Shown here: positions 25,847 to 34,391 of the stretch, piece after piece
Numbering within the stretch: the first letter of the stretch is position 1
How the letters are laid out: every line of letters begins with the position of its first letter
The notes under the pieces: model-generated
Databases searched by the model: none
Told to the model about the DNA's origin: nothing
Seen by the model: only the letters and a program-made list of their open reading frames with translations
Source: Allobosea sp.
Lineage (GTDB): Bacteria > Pseudomonadota > Alphaproteobacteria > Rhizobiales > Beijerinckiaceae
Direction: 5' to 3'
Assembly: GCA_024231975.1 (NCBI GenBank)
Contig: JAAEQB010000062.1
Span: 58,391 to 122,390 of the forward strand
DNA: 64,000 nucleotides
Position numbers and translations under genes: made by a program

Positions 25847-25851
25847 CCTCC
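25847..25851 (-). promoter_or_regulatory. ribosome binding site deciding the kinase start
   Basis: GGAGG on the minus strand, 4 bases before the ATG at 25842. It overlaps the coding part of a frame that could start at 25857, so the shorter start is preferred. Confidence 0.75.
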
Positions 25852-25920
25852 TTGCAACGGCGATCGCCGGCAAATCTATCGCCGCTGCGCCGCCGCCGCC
25901 ATCGGCCTTTCGGCCTGTCC

Positions 25921-26277
25921 TCAGGCGGCTGCCTGAACCTGCTTCAGCCGTTCCAGCCGCCGCTCGCCCCAGGCATGCATGGCGCGGACGATCGCTTCGA
26001 GCGAGCGGCCTTCCTCGGTGAGCGCGTAATCCACACGTGGCGGAACCTGCGCGTAGACCGTCCGCAGGACGAGCCCGCTTTCCTCGAGCTCGCGCAATTG
26101 CCGGGTCAGCATGCGCTGCGTCGCGCTCGGCAGCTTCCGGCGGATCTCGTTGAAGCGCAGCGTGCCGGAGAGGAGGTGGTAGATGATCACGCCCTTCCAC
26201 TTGCCGTCGATCAGATCGAGCGTCGCCTCGACCGGGCAGCCGGCGGCACAGTCATAGCGCTTCTTCGTCTTCAGCAT
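25921..26277 (-). CDS. HxlR family transcriptional regulator
   Basis: 118 residues, one winged-helix domain. CAAGCPVEATLDLIDGKWKG, then IIYHLLSGTLRFNEIRRKLP, MLTRQLRELEESGLVLRTV and VDYALTEEGRSL are the full HxlR pattern, including the N-terminal cysteine (CPVE) that is redox-sensing in YodB-like members. It is divergent from a quinone oxidoreductase-like gene 96 bases away, a typical pairing in which HxlR represses the oxidoreductase until quinones or electrophiles modify the cysteine. Confidence 0.92.
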   Translation of the reverse strand: MLKTKKRYDCAAGCPVEATLDLIDGKWKGVIIYHLLSGTLRFNEIRRKLPSATQRMLTRQLRELEESGLVLRTVYAQVPPRVDYALTEEGRSLEAIVRAMHAWGERRLERLKQVQAAA

Positions 26278-26283
26278 CCGACG

Positions 26284-26299
26284 GTATCCATTGTGATAC
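26284..26299. promoter_or_regulatory. candidate HxlR operator
   Basis: GTATC (26284-26288) and GATAC (26295-26299) form an inverted repeat with six bases between, just upstream of the hxlR-type gene and inside the 96-base divergent promoter. Dyads with short arms and AT-rich centres are usual for this family. No promoter hexamers could be fixed with confidence. Confidence 0.4.
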
Positions 26300-26373
26300 T
26301 ACTGGTCCGATTTGTGCGTATTGCAGCTCATGATCCTATCGGTATGTCTCGGCCTGCAACAGGAGATATTCCG

Positions 26374-27387
26374 ATGAAGGCCGTCGGCTACCGCGCATCC
26401 CACCCGATCGAGCATCCCGAGGCGCTGCTCGACCTCACCCTCGACAGACCCGAAGCGGCCGGCCGTGATCTGCTGGTCAAAGTCGAGGCGGTCTCGGTCA
26501 ATCCGGTCGATACCAAGATGCGCCTGCGCTCGCAGCCCGAGCCGGGTGGCGTGAAGGTGCTTGGCTGGGACGCGGCCGGCATCGTCGAAGCGGTCGGCCC
26601 CGATGCGACGCTGTTCAAGCCGGGAGACAAGGTCTTTTACGCGGGTGCCATCGGCCGCTCCGGCACCAATGCCGAATACCATCTGGTCGATGAGCGCATC
26701 GTCGGGCGCCGGCCTGCCTCGCTCTCGGTCGCGGAAGCAGCGGCGCTGCCGCTGACCGCGATCACCGCCTGGGAGGCGCTGTTCGACAGGCTCGACATTC
26801 GCCGGGCGGTACCGGGCGCGGCGAATGCGCTGCTGATCATCGGCGGTGCGGGCGGCGTCGGCTCGATCGCGATCCAGCTCGCCAAACGGCTCAGCGATGT
26901 CAAGGTGATCGCGACCGCCTCGCGGCCGGAAACACAGGACTGGGTCAGGGCGCTCGGCGCCGACCATATCGTCGATCACACTAAGCCCTTGGCGGCTCAG
27001 ATCGCTGCGCTCGGCATCGGTGCGCCGGCCTTCGTCTTTTCGACCACGCAGACCGACCGGCATTTCGACGAGATCGTCGACTTGATCGCGCCGCAAGGCC
27101 GCTTCTGCCTGATCGACGATCCCGCGCCGATCGATGTGACCAAGCTGAAGCGCAAGAGCGTCTCGCTGCATTGGGAGCTGATGTTCACGCGCTCGCTCTT
27201 CGGCACAGCGGACATGATCAAGCAGCACGAATTGCTGAACGAGGTCAGCATCCTGGTCGACGCCGGCAAGCTCCGGACCACGCTCGGCGAGCATTTCGGC
27301 CGGATCGACGCGGCGAACCTGACGCGCGCTCACGCTTTGCTCGAAAGCGGCAAGGCCAGGGGCAAGATCGTTCTCGAGGGGTTCTGA
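26374..27387 (+). CDS. zinc-binding-family alcohol dehydrogenase / quinone oxidoreductase-like (MDR)
   Basis: 337 residues of the medium-chain dehydrogenase/reductase superfamily. The GroES-like part has VEAVSVNPVDTKMRLRSQPE and KVLGWDAAGIVEAVG; the nucleotide-binding part has LIIGGAGGVGSIAIQLAKRL and LGADHIVDHTKPL. No structural-zinc cysteine cluster is seen, so this is a zinc-independent NADPH quinone or enone reductase rather than a true zinc ADH. The ATG at 26374 has AGGAG 8 bases upstream (26361-26365). It is divergent from the HxlR gene, which probably controls it in response to quinones or electrophiles. Confidence 0.88.
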   Translation: MKAVGYRASHPIEHPEALLDLTLDRPEAAGRDLLVKVEAVSVNPVDTKMRLRSQPEPGGVKVLGWDAAGIVEAVGPDATLFKPGDKVFYAGAIGRSGTNAEYHLVDERIVGRRPASLSVAEAAALPLTAITAWEALFDRLDIRRAVPGAANALLIIGGAGGVGSIAIQLAKRLSDVKVIATASRPETQDWVRALGADHIVDHTKPLAAQIAALGIGAPAFVFSTTQTDRHFDEIVDLIAPQGRFCLIDDPAPIDVTKLKRKSVSLHWELMFTRSLFGTADMIKQHELLNEVSILVDAGKLRTTLGEHFGRIDAANLTRAHALLESGKARGKIVLEGF

Positions 27388-27617
27388 GAGGCAAGCGCAC
27401 AGGTGATGGGGCCGACAGGCTGCCGCAGCGTTCGCCGTCGCCTGATCTTCGCAAACTGGATGATCCGGGGGCGGAATCCGCCTTTTCCGTGGGAAAGAAC
27501 GAGGAAAGCGGCCGGAAAGCTGTTTCCACTGCTGGTGCGGCTGGTCTAGCTTGCGCGCGGGGGCGGCATTGCGCAGCGCGGTGCCGAACACTGGCCAAGC
27601 ATTCGGAAAGGCGCTCC

Positions 27618-28037
27618 ATGCTCAAGGAATTCAAGGAATTCGCTCTGAAGGGCAACGTCGTCGATCTCGCCATCGGCGTGATCATCGGCGCGGCCTTCGG
27701 CAGGATCGTCGAATCGCTCGTCGGCGACATCATCATGCCGCTGATCGGTGCGATCGGCAGCGTCGACTTCTCCAACTATTTCTTCGGTCTCAACAAGGCC
27801 GTCACCTCGCCGGTCCTCGTCGATGCCAAGAAGCAGGGCGCCGTCCTCGCTTATGGCAACTTCCTCACCATTGCGGTCAACTTCCTGATCATTGCCTTCG
27901 TGCTCTTCCTGGTCGTGAAGGGCATCAACACCCTCCGCCGCAAGGAAGCGGCCAAGCCGGCCGAGCCGGTGGCTCCGCCGCAGGACATCGCCCTTCTCAG
28001 CGAGATCCGCGACCTGCTGAAGCAGCGGCAGGCCTGA
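27618..28037 (+). CDS. mscL: large-conductance mechanosensitive channel
   Basis: 139 residues. The N-terminal amphipathic helix and first span read MLKEFKEFALKGNVVDLAIG and VIIGAAFGRIVESLVGDIIM; the periplasmic loop is followed by the second span NFLTIAVNFLIIAFVLFLVV and the C-terminal helix bundle (IALLSEIRDLLKQ). MscL pentamers open under osmotic down-shock. The channel-constriction glycine/alanine pattern is intact. It stands alone with its own spacing on both sides, and a GC-rich hairpin follows. Confidence 0.97.
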   Translation: MLKEFKEFALKGNVVDLAIGVIIGAAFGRIVESLVGDIIMPLIGAIGSVDFSNYFFGLNKAVTSPVLVDAKKQGAVLAYGNFLTIAVNFLIIAFVLFLVVKGINTLRRKEAAKPAEPVAPPQDIALLSEIRDLLKQRQA

Positions 28038-28049
28038 CCGCCTTCGCGG

Positions 28050-28078
28050 GGGGCGCGCCGAGCTTTCGGACGCGCCCC
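28050..28078 (+). terminator. possible terminator hairpin after mscL
   Basis: GGGGCGCG (28050-28057) pairs with CGCGCCCC (28071-28078), and the inside CCGA/TCGG extends the stem with a one-base bulge. There is no T run, so termination is uncertain. Confidence 0.5.
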
Positions 28079-28192
28079 GCGATCCATCACTGCGACCGAT
28101 CGGGTCGATCTCGTCATTTCATGCCGCCGCTGCGCTTTCTGCGATAGATTGGCCTGCATGTTTTCCGTGACGGATCGCCTGAAGGATCGCCC

Positions 28193-29383
28193 ATGAACAT
28201 GCACGCACCGGCCGGCACCAGCCTGATCGCCGATCTGCGCCCCGAGGCGCGCAACGCCCCCGAAAGCGGCATTGTCGAGGTCGTCAACCACGGCCGGCTC
28301 AAGCCCGGCCTGATCCCGCTCTGGGTCGGCGAAGGCGACCTGCCGACGCCCGACTTCATCGTCCGCGCCGCCAACAAGTCGCTGGCCGAGGGCGAGACCT
28401 TCTACACCTGGCAGCGCGGCATCCCGGAGCTGCGCGAGGCGCTGGCGCGCTATCATACCGCGCTCTACGGCCGCCCCTTCAACATGGATCGCTTCTACGT
28501 CACCGGCTCCGGCATGCAGTCGGTCCAGATCGCGGTCAGGCTGATCGCCGGCGTCGGCGACGAGCTGATCATCCCGACCCCGGCCTGGCCGAACTTCGCC
28601 GCCGCCATGGGCATCGCCGGCGCCAACCCGGTCTGCGTTCCCATGCAGTTCAAGGACGGGCGCTTCACGCTCGACCTTCAGAAGCTCGAAGCTGCGATCT
28701 CGCCGCGCACCCGCGCCTTCGTCATCAACTCGCCGGCCAACCCGACCGGCTGGACCGCGACGCGCGACGAGCTTACCGCCATCCTGACAATCGCCCGCAA
28801 ATACGGCATCTGGATCATCGCCGATGAGATCTATGCCCGCTTCGTCTATGACGGCTCGCCGCGGGCCGCCTCGTTCCACGATGTGATGGAGCAGGAGGAC
28901 CGCGTCCTCTTCGTCCAGACCTTCTCGAAGAACTGGGCGATGACCGGTTGGCGCGTCGGCTGGATCGAGGTGCCGCCGGCCTTCGGCCAGATCGTCGAGA
29001 ACCTGATCCAGTATTCGACCTCCGGCTCGCCGGTCTTCGTCCAGCGCGCCGCCATCGCGGCGCTGGAGGAGGGCGAGCCCTTCGTCGCCGAGCAGATCGC
29101 CCGCGCCACCGAAGGCCGCCGCATCGTCGCCGAGGGGCTGAAGGCGACCAACCGCGTCAATTTGCAGGCGCCGGACGGCGCCTTCTACCAGTTCTTCAGC
29201 GTCGACGGCTGGACCGATTCCCGCAAACTGGCGATCGAACTGGTCGACACGGCCAATGTCGGCCTCGCGCCCGGCACGGCTTTCGGTCCCGGTGGCGAGA
29301 CCGGCTTGCGCTTCTGCTTCGCCCGCAAGGCGTCGGACCTTCATGAGGCGGTGGCACGGCTGCAGAAGGCGCTGGCAGGCTGA
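28193..29383 (+). CDS. PLP-dependent aminotransferase, class I/II
   Basis: 396 residues, fold type I. Seen in order: PLWVGEGDLPTPDFIVRAA, TFYTWQRGIPELREALARYH, the PLP phosphate region YVTGSGMQSVQIAVRLI, INSPANPTGW, IIADEIYARFVYDG with the cofactor aspartate and tyrosine, and FSKNWAMTGWRVGWIEVP with the PLP lysine. The C-terminal arginine is in GLRFCFARK. It transfers amino groups between an amino acid and a 2-oxo acid; the specific substrate is unclear. AAGGA precedes the start. The gene stands alone. Confidence 0.9.
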   Translation: MNMHAPAGTSLIADLRPEARNAPESGIVEVVNHGRLKPGLIPLWVGEGDLPTPDFIVRAANKSLAEGETFYTWQRGIPELREALARYHTALYGRPFNMDRFYVTGSGMQSVQIAVRLIAGVGDELIIPTPAWPNFAAAMGIAGANPVCVPMQFKDGRFTLDLQKLEAAISPRTRAFVINSPANPTGWTATRDELTAILTIARKYGIWIIADEIYARFVYDGSPRAASFHDVMEQEDRVLFVQTFSKNWAMTGWRVGWIEVPPAFGQIVENLIQYSTSGSPVFVQRAAIAALEEGEPFVAEQIARATEGRRIVAEGLKATNRVNLQAPDGAFYQFFSVDGWTDSRKLAIELVDTANVGLAPGTAFGPGGETGLRFCFARKASDLHEAVARLQKALAG

Positions 29384-29391
29384 GAGGGGTT

Positions 29392-29524
29392 CCCTTCCCC
29401 CCGCTTGCGGTGGGGAAGGGCTAGGGATGGGGGGCTGCAAAGCAGAGCTCGCGCCTATCTTCCAACTTGGCGCCGAGCGGCGCTGCCCCCCACCCAACCC
29501 TCCCCACCGCAAGCGGGGGGAGGG
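29392..29524. repeat. long GC-rich inverted repeat
   Basis: The arm CCCCCCGCTTGCGGTGGGGA (29397-29416) matches 29501-29520 in perfect inversion, with imperfect extensions (GGGATGGGGGGC against GCCCCCCACCC) inside. It lies between the aminotransferase and the AbrB-type gene. It belongs to the broad class of intergenic palindromes in this window and shares its CCCT...GGGAGGG style with the element at 42282-42425. Confidence 0.75.
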
Positions 29525-29639
29525 CTATTTGGGCGGCAGGTGCGACCATCATGGCCCGCTTGCGCCAGGGGCGTTTGACCTGAGGGCTATCGGCCTTCAT
29601 TGATGCGGCGTTGCGCCCTCCCGGCGCATCGCGAGCCTC

Positions 29640-30710
29640 ATGCCTGTCCCGAGCTACGTCCCCTATCATCTGCGCACCTTGTCGCGTGAAGCGGCGGTGA
29701 TCGCCTGCGCGGCGATCGGCGGCACGCTTTTCACGCTGCTCGGCGTCCCGGCGGCCTGGCTCTCCGGTTCGATGCTGGTGGTCTCGATCCTCGGCATCAC
29801 CCGGCCGCTGCCCGACCTGCGCCGCCCCTGGTTCGACTCGACCATGGTGATGTCCGGCGCGCTGATCGGCTCGGCCGCGACGCCCGAGGCGCTCGCAGCG
29901 ACGGCGCGCTATCCCGGTTCGCTGCTGGTCCTCGTGGTCGGCCTCCTCGCCATCATGCTGGCGACGGGCGCCTATCTGCGCTTCGTCGCGCGCTGGAGCT
30001 GGATCGACTCGTTGCTGGCGGCCGCGCCTGGCGCGCTGTCGGCGGTGATCTCGGTGGCGCAGGACAAGGGCGCCAATATCGGCCGCATCGCCGCGATCCA
30101 GCTCTTCCGCATCCTCGTCCTGGTCGCGGTGCTGCCCAGCATCATGAAGCTGAGCAGCGGCGGCACGCCGCTTACCCTGCCGCCACCGGCCGTGGTCGCG
30201 AGTGTCGGCGACATGGCGCTGCTTCTCGGCTGCGGTCTCGTCACCGGGCTGATCTTCGAGCGCATCGGGATCACCGCACCCTTCATCCTCGGCGCGACCC
30301 TGGCGAGCGCCGTGCTGCACGGCACCGGCCTCGTCCACGGCACCATGCCGCCGGAGATCGCGATCGCGGTGATGATCATGCTCGGCGCTGCCATGGGTGG
30401 GCGCGTCTCGAACCTGAAGCGCGGCGAGATCGCGGCGCTGTTTCCGCTGGCGATCGGCGGCTTCGTCGTCTCGATGGCGGTCGCCTTCGCCTTCGCCTGG
30501 CCGGCGGCCTGGCTCGCCGGCGTGCCCTATGCGAGCGCCATGGCCGCCTTCGCGCCGGGCGGGCTCGAGGCGATGGCGATGCTCGCCTTCGCCATGGGGC
30601 TCGACCCGCTCTATGTCGGCGCGCACCATCTGGTGCGCTTCATGCTGCTCGGGCTGCTGATGCCCTTCCTCGTCGGCTGGGTGAAGCCGGAGAAGCCGCC
30701 CCGCGACTGA
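29640..30710 (+). CDS. AbrB family membrane protein (putative ammonia monooxygenase-like)
   Basis: 356 residues, about 9-10 hydrophobic helices in two repeated halves. The LLGVPAAWLSGSMLVVSILG repeat and its second copy FERIGITAPFILGATLASAV, plus APGALSAVISVAQDKGANIG and the matching AAFAPGGLEAMAMLAFAMGL, are the AbrB (PF05145-type) pattern. Despite the family names, these are inner-membrane proteins of unknown role, probably transport or regulation. It is convergent with the SMP-30 gene, stops 3 bases apart. Confidence 0.83.
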   Translation: MPVPSYVPYHLRTLSREAAVIACAAIGGTLFTLLGVPAAWLSGSMLVVSILGITRPLPDLRRPWFDSTMVMSGALIGSAATPEALAATARYPGSLLVLVVGLLAIMLATGAYLRFVARWSWIDSLLAAAPGALSAVISVAQDKGANIGRIAAIQLFRILVLVAVLPSIMKLSSGGTPLTLPPPAVVASVGDMALLLGCGLVTGLIFERIGITAPFILGATLASAVLHGTGLVHGTMPPEIAIAVMIMLGAAMGGRVSNLKRGEIAALFPLAIGGFVVSMAVAFAFAWPAAWLAGVPYASAMAAFAPGGLEAMAMLAFAMGLDPLYVGAHHLVRFMLLGLLMPFLVGWVKPEKPPRD

Positions 30711-30713
30711 CGC

Positions 30714-31643
30714 TCAGCCGACGCCGTTGGTGTGCGTCATCAGCGCGTAGAGCGATGTGGTCCCGCAGATGAAGAGACGGTTCCGCTTCGGCCCGCCGAA
30801 GCAGAGATTGGCGACCACCTCCGGCACCAGCACCTTGCCGATCAGCGTGCCATCCGGATCATAGACATGGAGGCCGTCGGCGGCGCTGGTCCAGAGCCGG
30901 CCGGAAACGTCGAAGCGGAAGCCGTCGAACAGCCCGGCCGTGCAGGTCGCGAAAACCGAGGAGGCGCCGAGCTTGGCGCCATCGCCAGTGACTGCGAATT
31001 TGCGGATATGACGCGGCCCGTTCTCCGGATCATGGCTCGCGCCGGTATCGGCGATGTAGAGGGCGCTCTCATCGGGCGAGAAGGCGAGCCCGTTCGGCTT
31101 GACGAAATCGTCGGCGACGATGGTCAGCGCGCCGCTCTGCGGATCGATGCGATAGACATTGCAGCGCCCGATCTCGCTCTCCGCCTTGTCGCCCTCATAA
31201 TCGGTGAGGATGCCGTAGTCGGGGTCGGTGAACCAGATCGAGCCGTCAGACTTCACCACCACGTCGTTGGGCGAGTTCAGGCGCTTGCCCTGGTAATGGC
31301 TTGCCAGCACGGTGATCGAGCCGTCATGCTCGGTCCGCGTCACCTGCCGCCCGCCATGCTCGCAGGTGACGAGCCGGCCTTGCCGGTCGACCGTGTTGCC
31401 GTTCGAATTCCGCGCCGGCTGGCGGAACGTGCCGACCTCGCCGGTCAGGGCGTCGTAGCGCAGCATGCGGTTGTTCGGGATATCGGACCAGACCAGCGTC
31501 TGGTGCGCCGGGAACCAGGCCGGCCCTTCCGACCAGCGCGCTCCGGTCCATAGCCGCTCCATCCGAGCCGAACCGGGCACGATCCGGTGGAAGCGCGGGT
31601 CGAGCACCTCGACGCGAAAACCCTCGATGAAGCCGAATGTCAT
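30714..31643 (-). CDS. SMP-30/gluconolactonase/LRE family protein
   Basis: 309 residues of a six-bladed beta-propeller lactonase. Family features are RWSEGPAWFPAHQTLVWSDI with the metal glutamate, NSNGNTVDRQGRLVTCEHGG, LNSPNDVVVKSDGSIWFTDP with metal-binding Asn and Asp, and KPNGLAFSPDESALYIADTG. It would open a sugar lactone; substrate unknown. The ATG at 31643 has GGAGG at 31650-31654. The frame runs on to 31769 through a palindromic repeat, which I exclude. It follows glcF on the same strand after a 122-base gap. Confidence 0.9.
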   Translation of the reverse strand: MTFGFIEGFRVEVLDPRFHRIVPGSARMERLWTGARWSEGPAWFPAHQTLVWSDIPNNRMLRYDALTGEVGTFRQPARNSNGNTVDRQGRLVTCEHGGRQVTRTEHDGSITVLASHYQGKRLNSPNDVVVKSDGSIWFTDPDYGILTDYEGDKAESEIGRCNVYRIDPQSGALTIVADDFVKPNGLAFSPDESALYIADTGASHDPENGPRHIRKFAVTGDGAKLGASSVFATCTAGLFDGFRFDVSGRLWTSAADGLHVYDPDGTLIGKVLVPEVVANLCFGGPKRNRLFICGTTSLYALMTHTNGVG

Positions 31644-31728
31644 GCCTGTCCTCCCTGGCGGAGCGGGAGGATCGGCGATCATGGCTGTGGAGGCAATCGC
31701 GTGAGGAACAGGGGCCGCATGCCCGGGC

Positions 31729-31757
31729 GTCATCCTCGGGTCAAGCCCGAGCATGAC
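31729..31757. repeat. palindromic repeat, GTCATCCTCGGG family
   Basis: GTCATCCTCGGG (31729-31740) and CCCGAGCATGAC (31746-31757), one mismatch, loop TCAAG. Close relative of the copy at 22230-22258. It sits between glcF and the SMP-30 gene. Its translation in one frame gives LGLDPRMTPG-type peptides, which can falsely extend genes. Confidence 0.82.
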
Positions 31758-31765
31758 GCGCCTGG

Positions 31766-33133
31766 TCATTCGGCCGCGACGACGCCAGCCGGAATAGCCT
31801 CCCCGATCCCGGCCTTCGCCAGCCGGGCGGGCAACGGCCCGCCGGTCGCCCAGTCGAGCAGTTCGGCGGTGTGAAGGATCGGCGTCGTCGCGCCGCGATC
31901 GGCAAAACCCTTCGCGATCTGGGTGATGCAGCCGATATTGCCGGTGGCGACGAGGTCGGGCTTGGTCCGCTGGATGTTGCCGACCTTGCGCTCGCGCAGC
32001 TGTCCGGCGATCTCCGGCTGAAGGATGTTGTAGACGCCGGCCGAGCCGCAGCAGATATGGCCCTCCGGCACTTCCTTCACGCGGAAGCCGGCCCGCGCCA
32101 GCAGGCGCTTCGGCCCATCCTTGAGCTGCTGGCCGTGCTGCATCGAGCAGGCGGAGTGGTAGGCGACTGTGAGATCGAAACTCCGGATCGGCGCGATCTC
32201 CAGCGTCTCGATGAACTCGGTCACGTCCTTGGCAAGGCCAGCAACCTTCGCCGCCTTCTGCGCATAGGCGGCATCGTCGCGGAACATGAAGCCGTAGTCC
32301 TTGATCGTGGTGCCGCAGCCCGAGGCGGTGATCAGGATCGCATCGAGCCCTTCGCCGTCGATTTCCGCCATCCAGGCGTCGATATTGGCGCGGGCGAAAG
32401 CGAGTGCGTCATGCTCGCGGCCCATATGATGGACGAGCGCGCCGCAGCAGCCTTCGCCCTTGGGCAGCACCACCTCGACGCCGTGCCGGGTGAGCAGGCG
32501 GATCGTCGCCTCGTTGATGCCGGGGTCGAGCACCGGCTGGGCGCAGCCGGAGAGGATAGCGACGCGCCTGCGCCGCTCTCCTTCAGCCGGGAAGGAGGCC
32601 GGCCCCTCCATCGAAGAGCGGTCGGGCAGGCTCCAGGGTGCCAGCGCCAGCATCGCCTTGAGGCGCGCGCCAACGACAGGCAGCGCACCGAGCGCTCCCG
32701 CAAGCGGCTTGCCGAGCCGCGCCGCCAGCATGGCGAGGCGGAAGCGGCCGGGATAAGGCAGGATCGCCGAGAGGATACGCCGCAGCGTCCGGTCGGCGAC
32801 GGGCCGCTCATAGGTCTCCTCGATATGGGCGCGGGCATGGTCGACCAGATGCATGTAGTGCACGCCCGAGGGGCAGGTCGTCATGCAGGACAGGCAGGAG
32901 AGGCAGCGGTCGACATGCTTGACCACGTCCGGCGTCGCCGGCTTGCCGCTCTCCAGCATGTCCTTGATCTGATAGATGCGCCCGCGCGGTGAATCGAGCT
33001 CGTCGCCGAGCAGGAGATAAGTCGGGCAGGTCGCGGTACAGAAGCCGCAATGCACGCAGGTGCGCAGGATCTTCTCCGATGCCGGAAGGCGCGGATCGGA
33101 GGCGAGAAGCTCGGGCGTGAAGTTGGTCTGCAT
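31766..33133 (-). CDS. glcF: glycolate oxidase iron-sulfur subunit
   Basis: 455 residues. Two 4Fe-4S motifs lie near the N-terminus: CVHCGFCTATCPTY and CLSCLSCMTTCPSG. Two CCG-type domains follow, with GEGCCGALVHHMGREHDAL and EVPEGHICCGSAGVYNILQP. GlcF passes electrons from the GlcD/GlcE flavin subunits to the quinone pool at the membrane. It starts 9 bases after glcE and completes glcD-glcE-glcF, which lets the cell use glycolate (to glyoxylate). Confidence 0.95.
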   Translation of the reverse strand: MQTNFTPELLASDPRLPASEKILRTCVHCGFCTATCPTYLLLGDELDSPRGRIYQIKDMLESGKPATPDVVKHVDRCLSCLSCMTTCPSGVHYMHLVDHARAHIEETYERPVADRTLRRILSAILPYPGRFRLAMLAARLGKPLAGALGALPVVGARLKAMLALAPWSLPDRSSMEGPASFPAEGERRRRVAILSGCAQPVLDPGINEATIRLLTRHGVEVVLPKGEGCCGALVHHMGREHDALAFARANIDAWMAEIDGEGLDAILITASGCGTTIKDYGFMFRDDAAYAQKAAKVAGLAKDVTEFIETLEIAPIRSFDLTVAYHSACSMQHGQQLKDGPKRLLARAGFRVKEVPEGHICCGSAGVYNILQPEIAGQLRERKVGNIQRTKPDLVATGNIGCITQIAKGFADRGATTPILHTAELLDWATGGPLPARLAKAGIGEAIPAGVVAAE

Positions 33134-33142
33134 GGTCGCTTC

Positions 33143-34327
33143 TCAAATGCCCGCATACATCCGGCCGGGCTCGAACACGCCCTCCGGATCGAAGCTCTTC
33201 TTGATGCCGGCCGTCACCCGCATCAGCGGCTCGGAGAGCGTCTCGAAGACTGGGACCGCCGCACGCACCGCATCGGGCGCCCGCACCAGCGTCGCATGGC
33301 CGCCGAGCGGCTTCAGCGCCGCGCGGATCGCCGCTGCTCCAGCGTCACCGTCGTCCGGCACGGCGAGCCAGATGAGGCCGCCGCCCCAATCGTAGAACCA
33401 GCGCGCGCCCGGCAGCGTGTGCGCGATCGCGTCGGTCGCCTTCGGCCCGTTGGTCGGCGCGAGCGAGAGCCGCCAGACGGCTTCCCGGGTACCGGCGAAG
33501 AAGGCAGCATCGCGCACCTCGCGCCAGAGTGCGTCCGAGGCGCGGCCCTCGATAAGCTCGGGCCGGCCGTAGCCCTTGAGCAGGCGCGCCAGCTCGGCGG
33601 CGCGATAGCTGATCGAGGCGGAAAAGTTCTCCAGCCTCAGCAGGGTGCGCGCCTGTTCCGCGCCGATCCCCGCCGGCAGATGCGCCGCGGCCATCGGTTC
33701 GAAGGGCGAGCCGAGCGCCCCCGAAAGCAGCGCCACCGCGGCCTCGTCGGCGAGATCCTCCCAGATCAGCGTGACGATGCGCTCAGGCCGCGGCAGGACG
33801 CGGAAGGTCACCTCGGTCAGGAAGCCGAGCGTACCGAAACTGCCGGAGACGAGCTTCACCAGATCGAGGCCGGTGACGTTCTTCATCACCCGCCCGCCGG
33901 ATTTCACCAGCTCGCCGCGGCCATTGATCAGCTTGATGCCGATCAGGGAATCACGGGCGGCACCGGCATTGATCCGGCGCGGGCCGGAAATGTTGCCGGC
34001 CGCGATCGCGCCGATCGTCGGCTCGCCCTCGCTGCCGAACAAAGCGCGATGATCCATCGGCTCGAAGGGCAGCATCTGGCCGCGGTTCGCCAGCGTCTCC
34101 TCGATCAGCTTCAGCGGCGTGCCGGCTTTGGCGCCGATCACCATCTCCGCCGGCTCGTAGAGAGTGATCCCGGCGAGCCCGGCGCTGGAGATGGTGCTGA
34201 CGGCGTTGTCAGGCCGGCCGAGGCCGGAGCGAGTGCCGCCGCCGCGAATGGCGAGCGGAACCCGCGCCTCGACGATCGAGGCGACGACGGCGCAGGCCTG
34301 CGCCTCGGTGGTGGGGGTGTGGAGCAT
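33143..34327 (-). CDS. glcE: glycolate oxidase subunit GlcE
   Basis: 394 residues of the FAD-binding PCMH fold: IRGGGTRSGLGRPDNA, LPFEPMDHRALFGSEGEPTI and GDARGD-like positions replaced by SGPRRINAGAARDSLIGIKL, then KSGGRVMKNVTGLDLVKLVS and GTLGFLTEVTFRVLP. It ends with FDPEGVFEPGRM. GlcE is the smaller flavoprotein partner of GlcD. The ribosome site (around 34336-34342) is squeezed between the start and the palindrome 34343-34382, which could affect translation. It is separated from glcD by a GIY-YIG gene. Confidence 0.93.
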   Translation of the reverse strand: MLHTPTTEAQACAVVASIVEARVPLAIRGGGTRSGLGRPDNAVSTISSAGLAGITLYEPAEMVIGAKAGTPLKLIEETLANRGQMLPFEPMDHRALFGSEGEPTIGAIAAGNISGPRRINAGAARDSLIGIKLINGRGELVKSGGRVMKNVTGLDLVKLVSGSFGTLGFLTEVTFRVLPRPERIVTLIWEDLADEAAVALLSGALGSPFEPMAAAHLPAGIGAEQARTLLRLENFSASISYRAAELARLLKGYGRPELIEGRASDALWREVRDAAFFAGTREAVWRLSLAPTNGPKATDAIAHTLPGARWFYDWGGGLIWLAVPDDGDAGAAAIRAALKPLGGHATLVRAPDAVRAAVPVFETLSEPLMRVTAGIKKSFDPEGVFEPGRMYAGI

Positions 34328-34342
34328 CAGAAGCCCACCTCT

Positions 34343-34382
34343 GTCATTCCGGGGCTTCGCATCGCGAAGAACCCGGAATGAC
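34343..34382. repeat. palindromic repeat, GTCATTCCGGG family, left of GIY-YIG gene
   Basis: GTCATTCCGGG (34343-34353) and CCCGGAATGAC (34372-34382), perfect 11-base arms, with an inner CTTCGC/GCGAAG stem (34355-34360, 34364-34369). Its first 18 bases are repeated directly at 34694-34711, on the other side of the nuclease gene. Confidence 0.87.
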
Positions 34383-34391
34383 GGGGGAGGT

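Noticed and set aside
24853..26373. Long plus-strand frame upstream of the MDR oxidoreductase
   Set aside because: It is antisense to the histidine kinase gene and HxlR gene; real protein features begin only at the ATG at 26374.
31644..31769. N-terminal extension of the SMP-30 gene through the palindrome
   Set aside because: The extension translates the palindromic repeat (LGLDPRMTPG-type peptide); GGAGG lies before the ATG at 31643.
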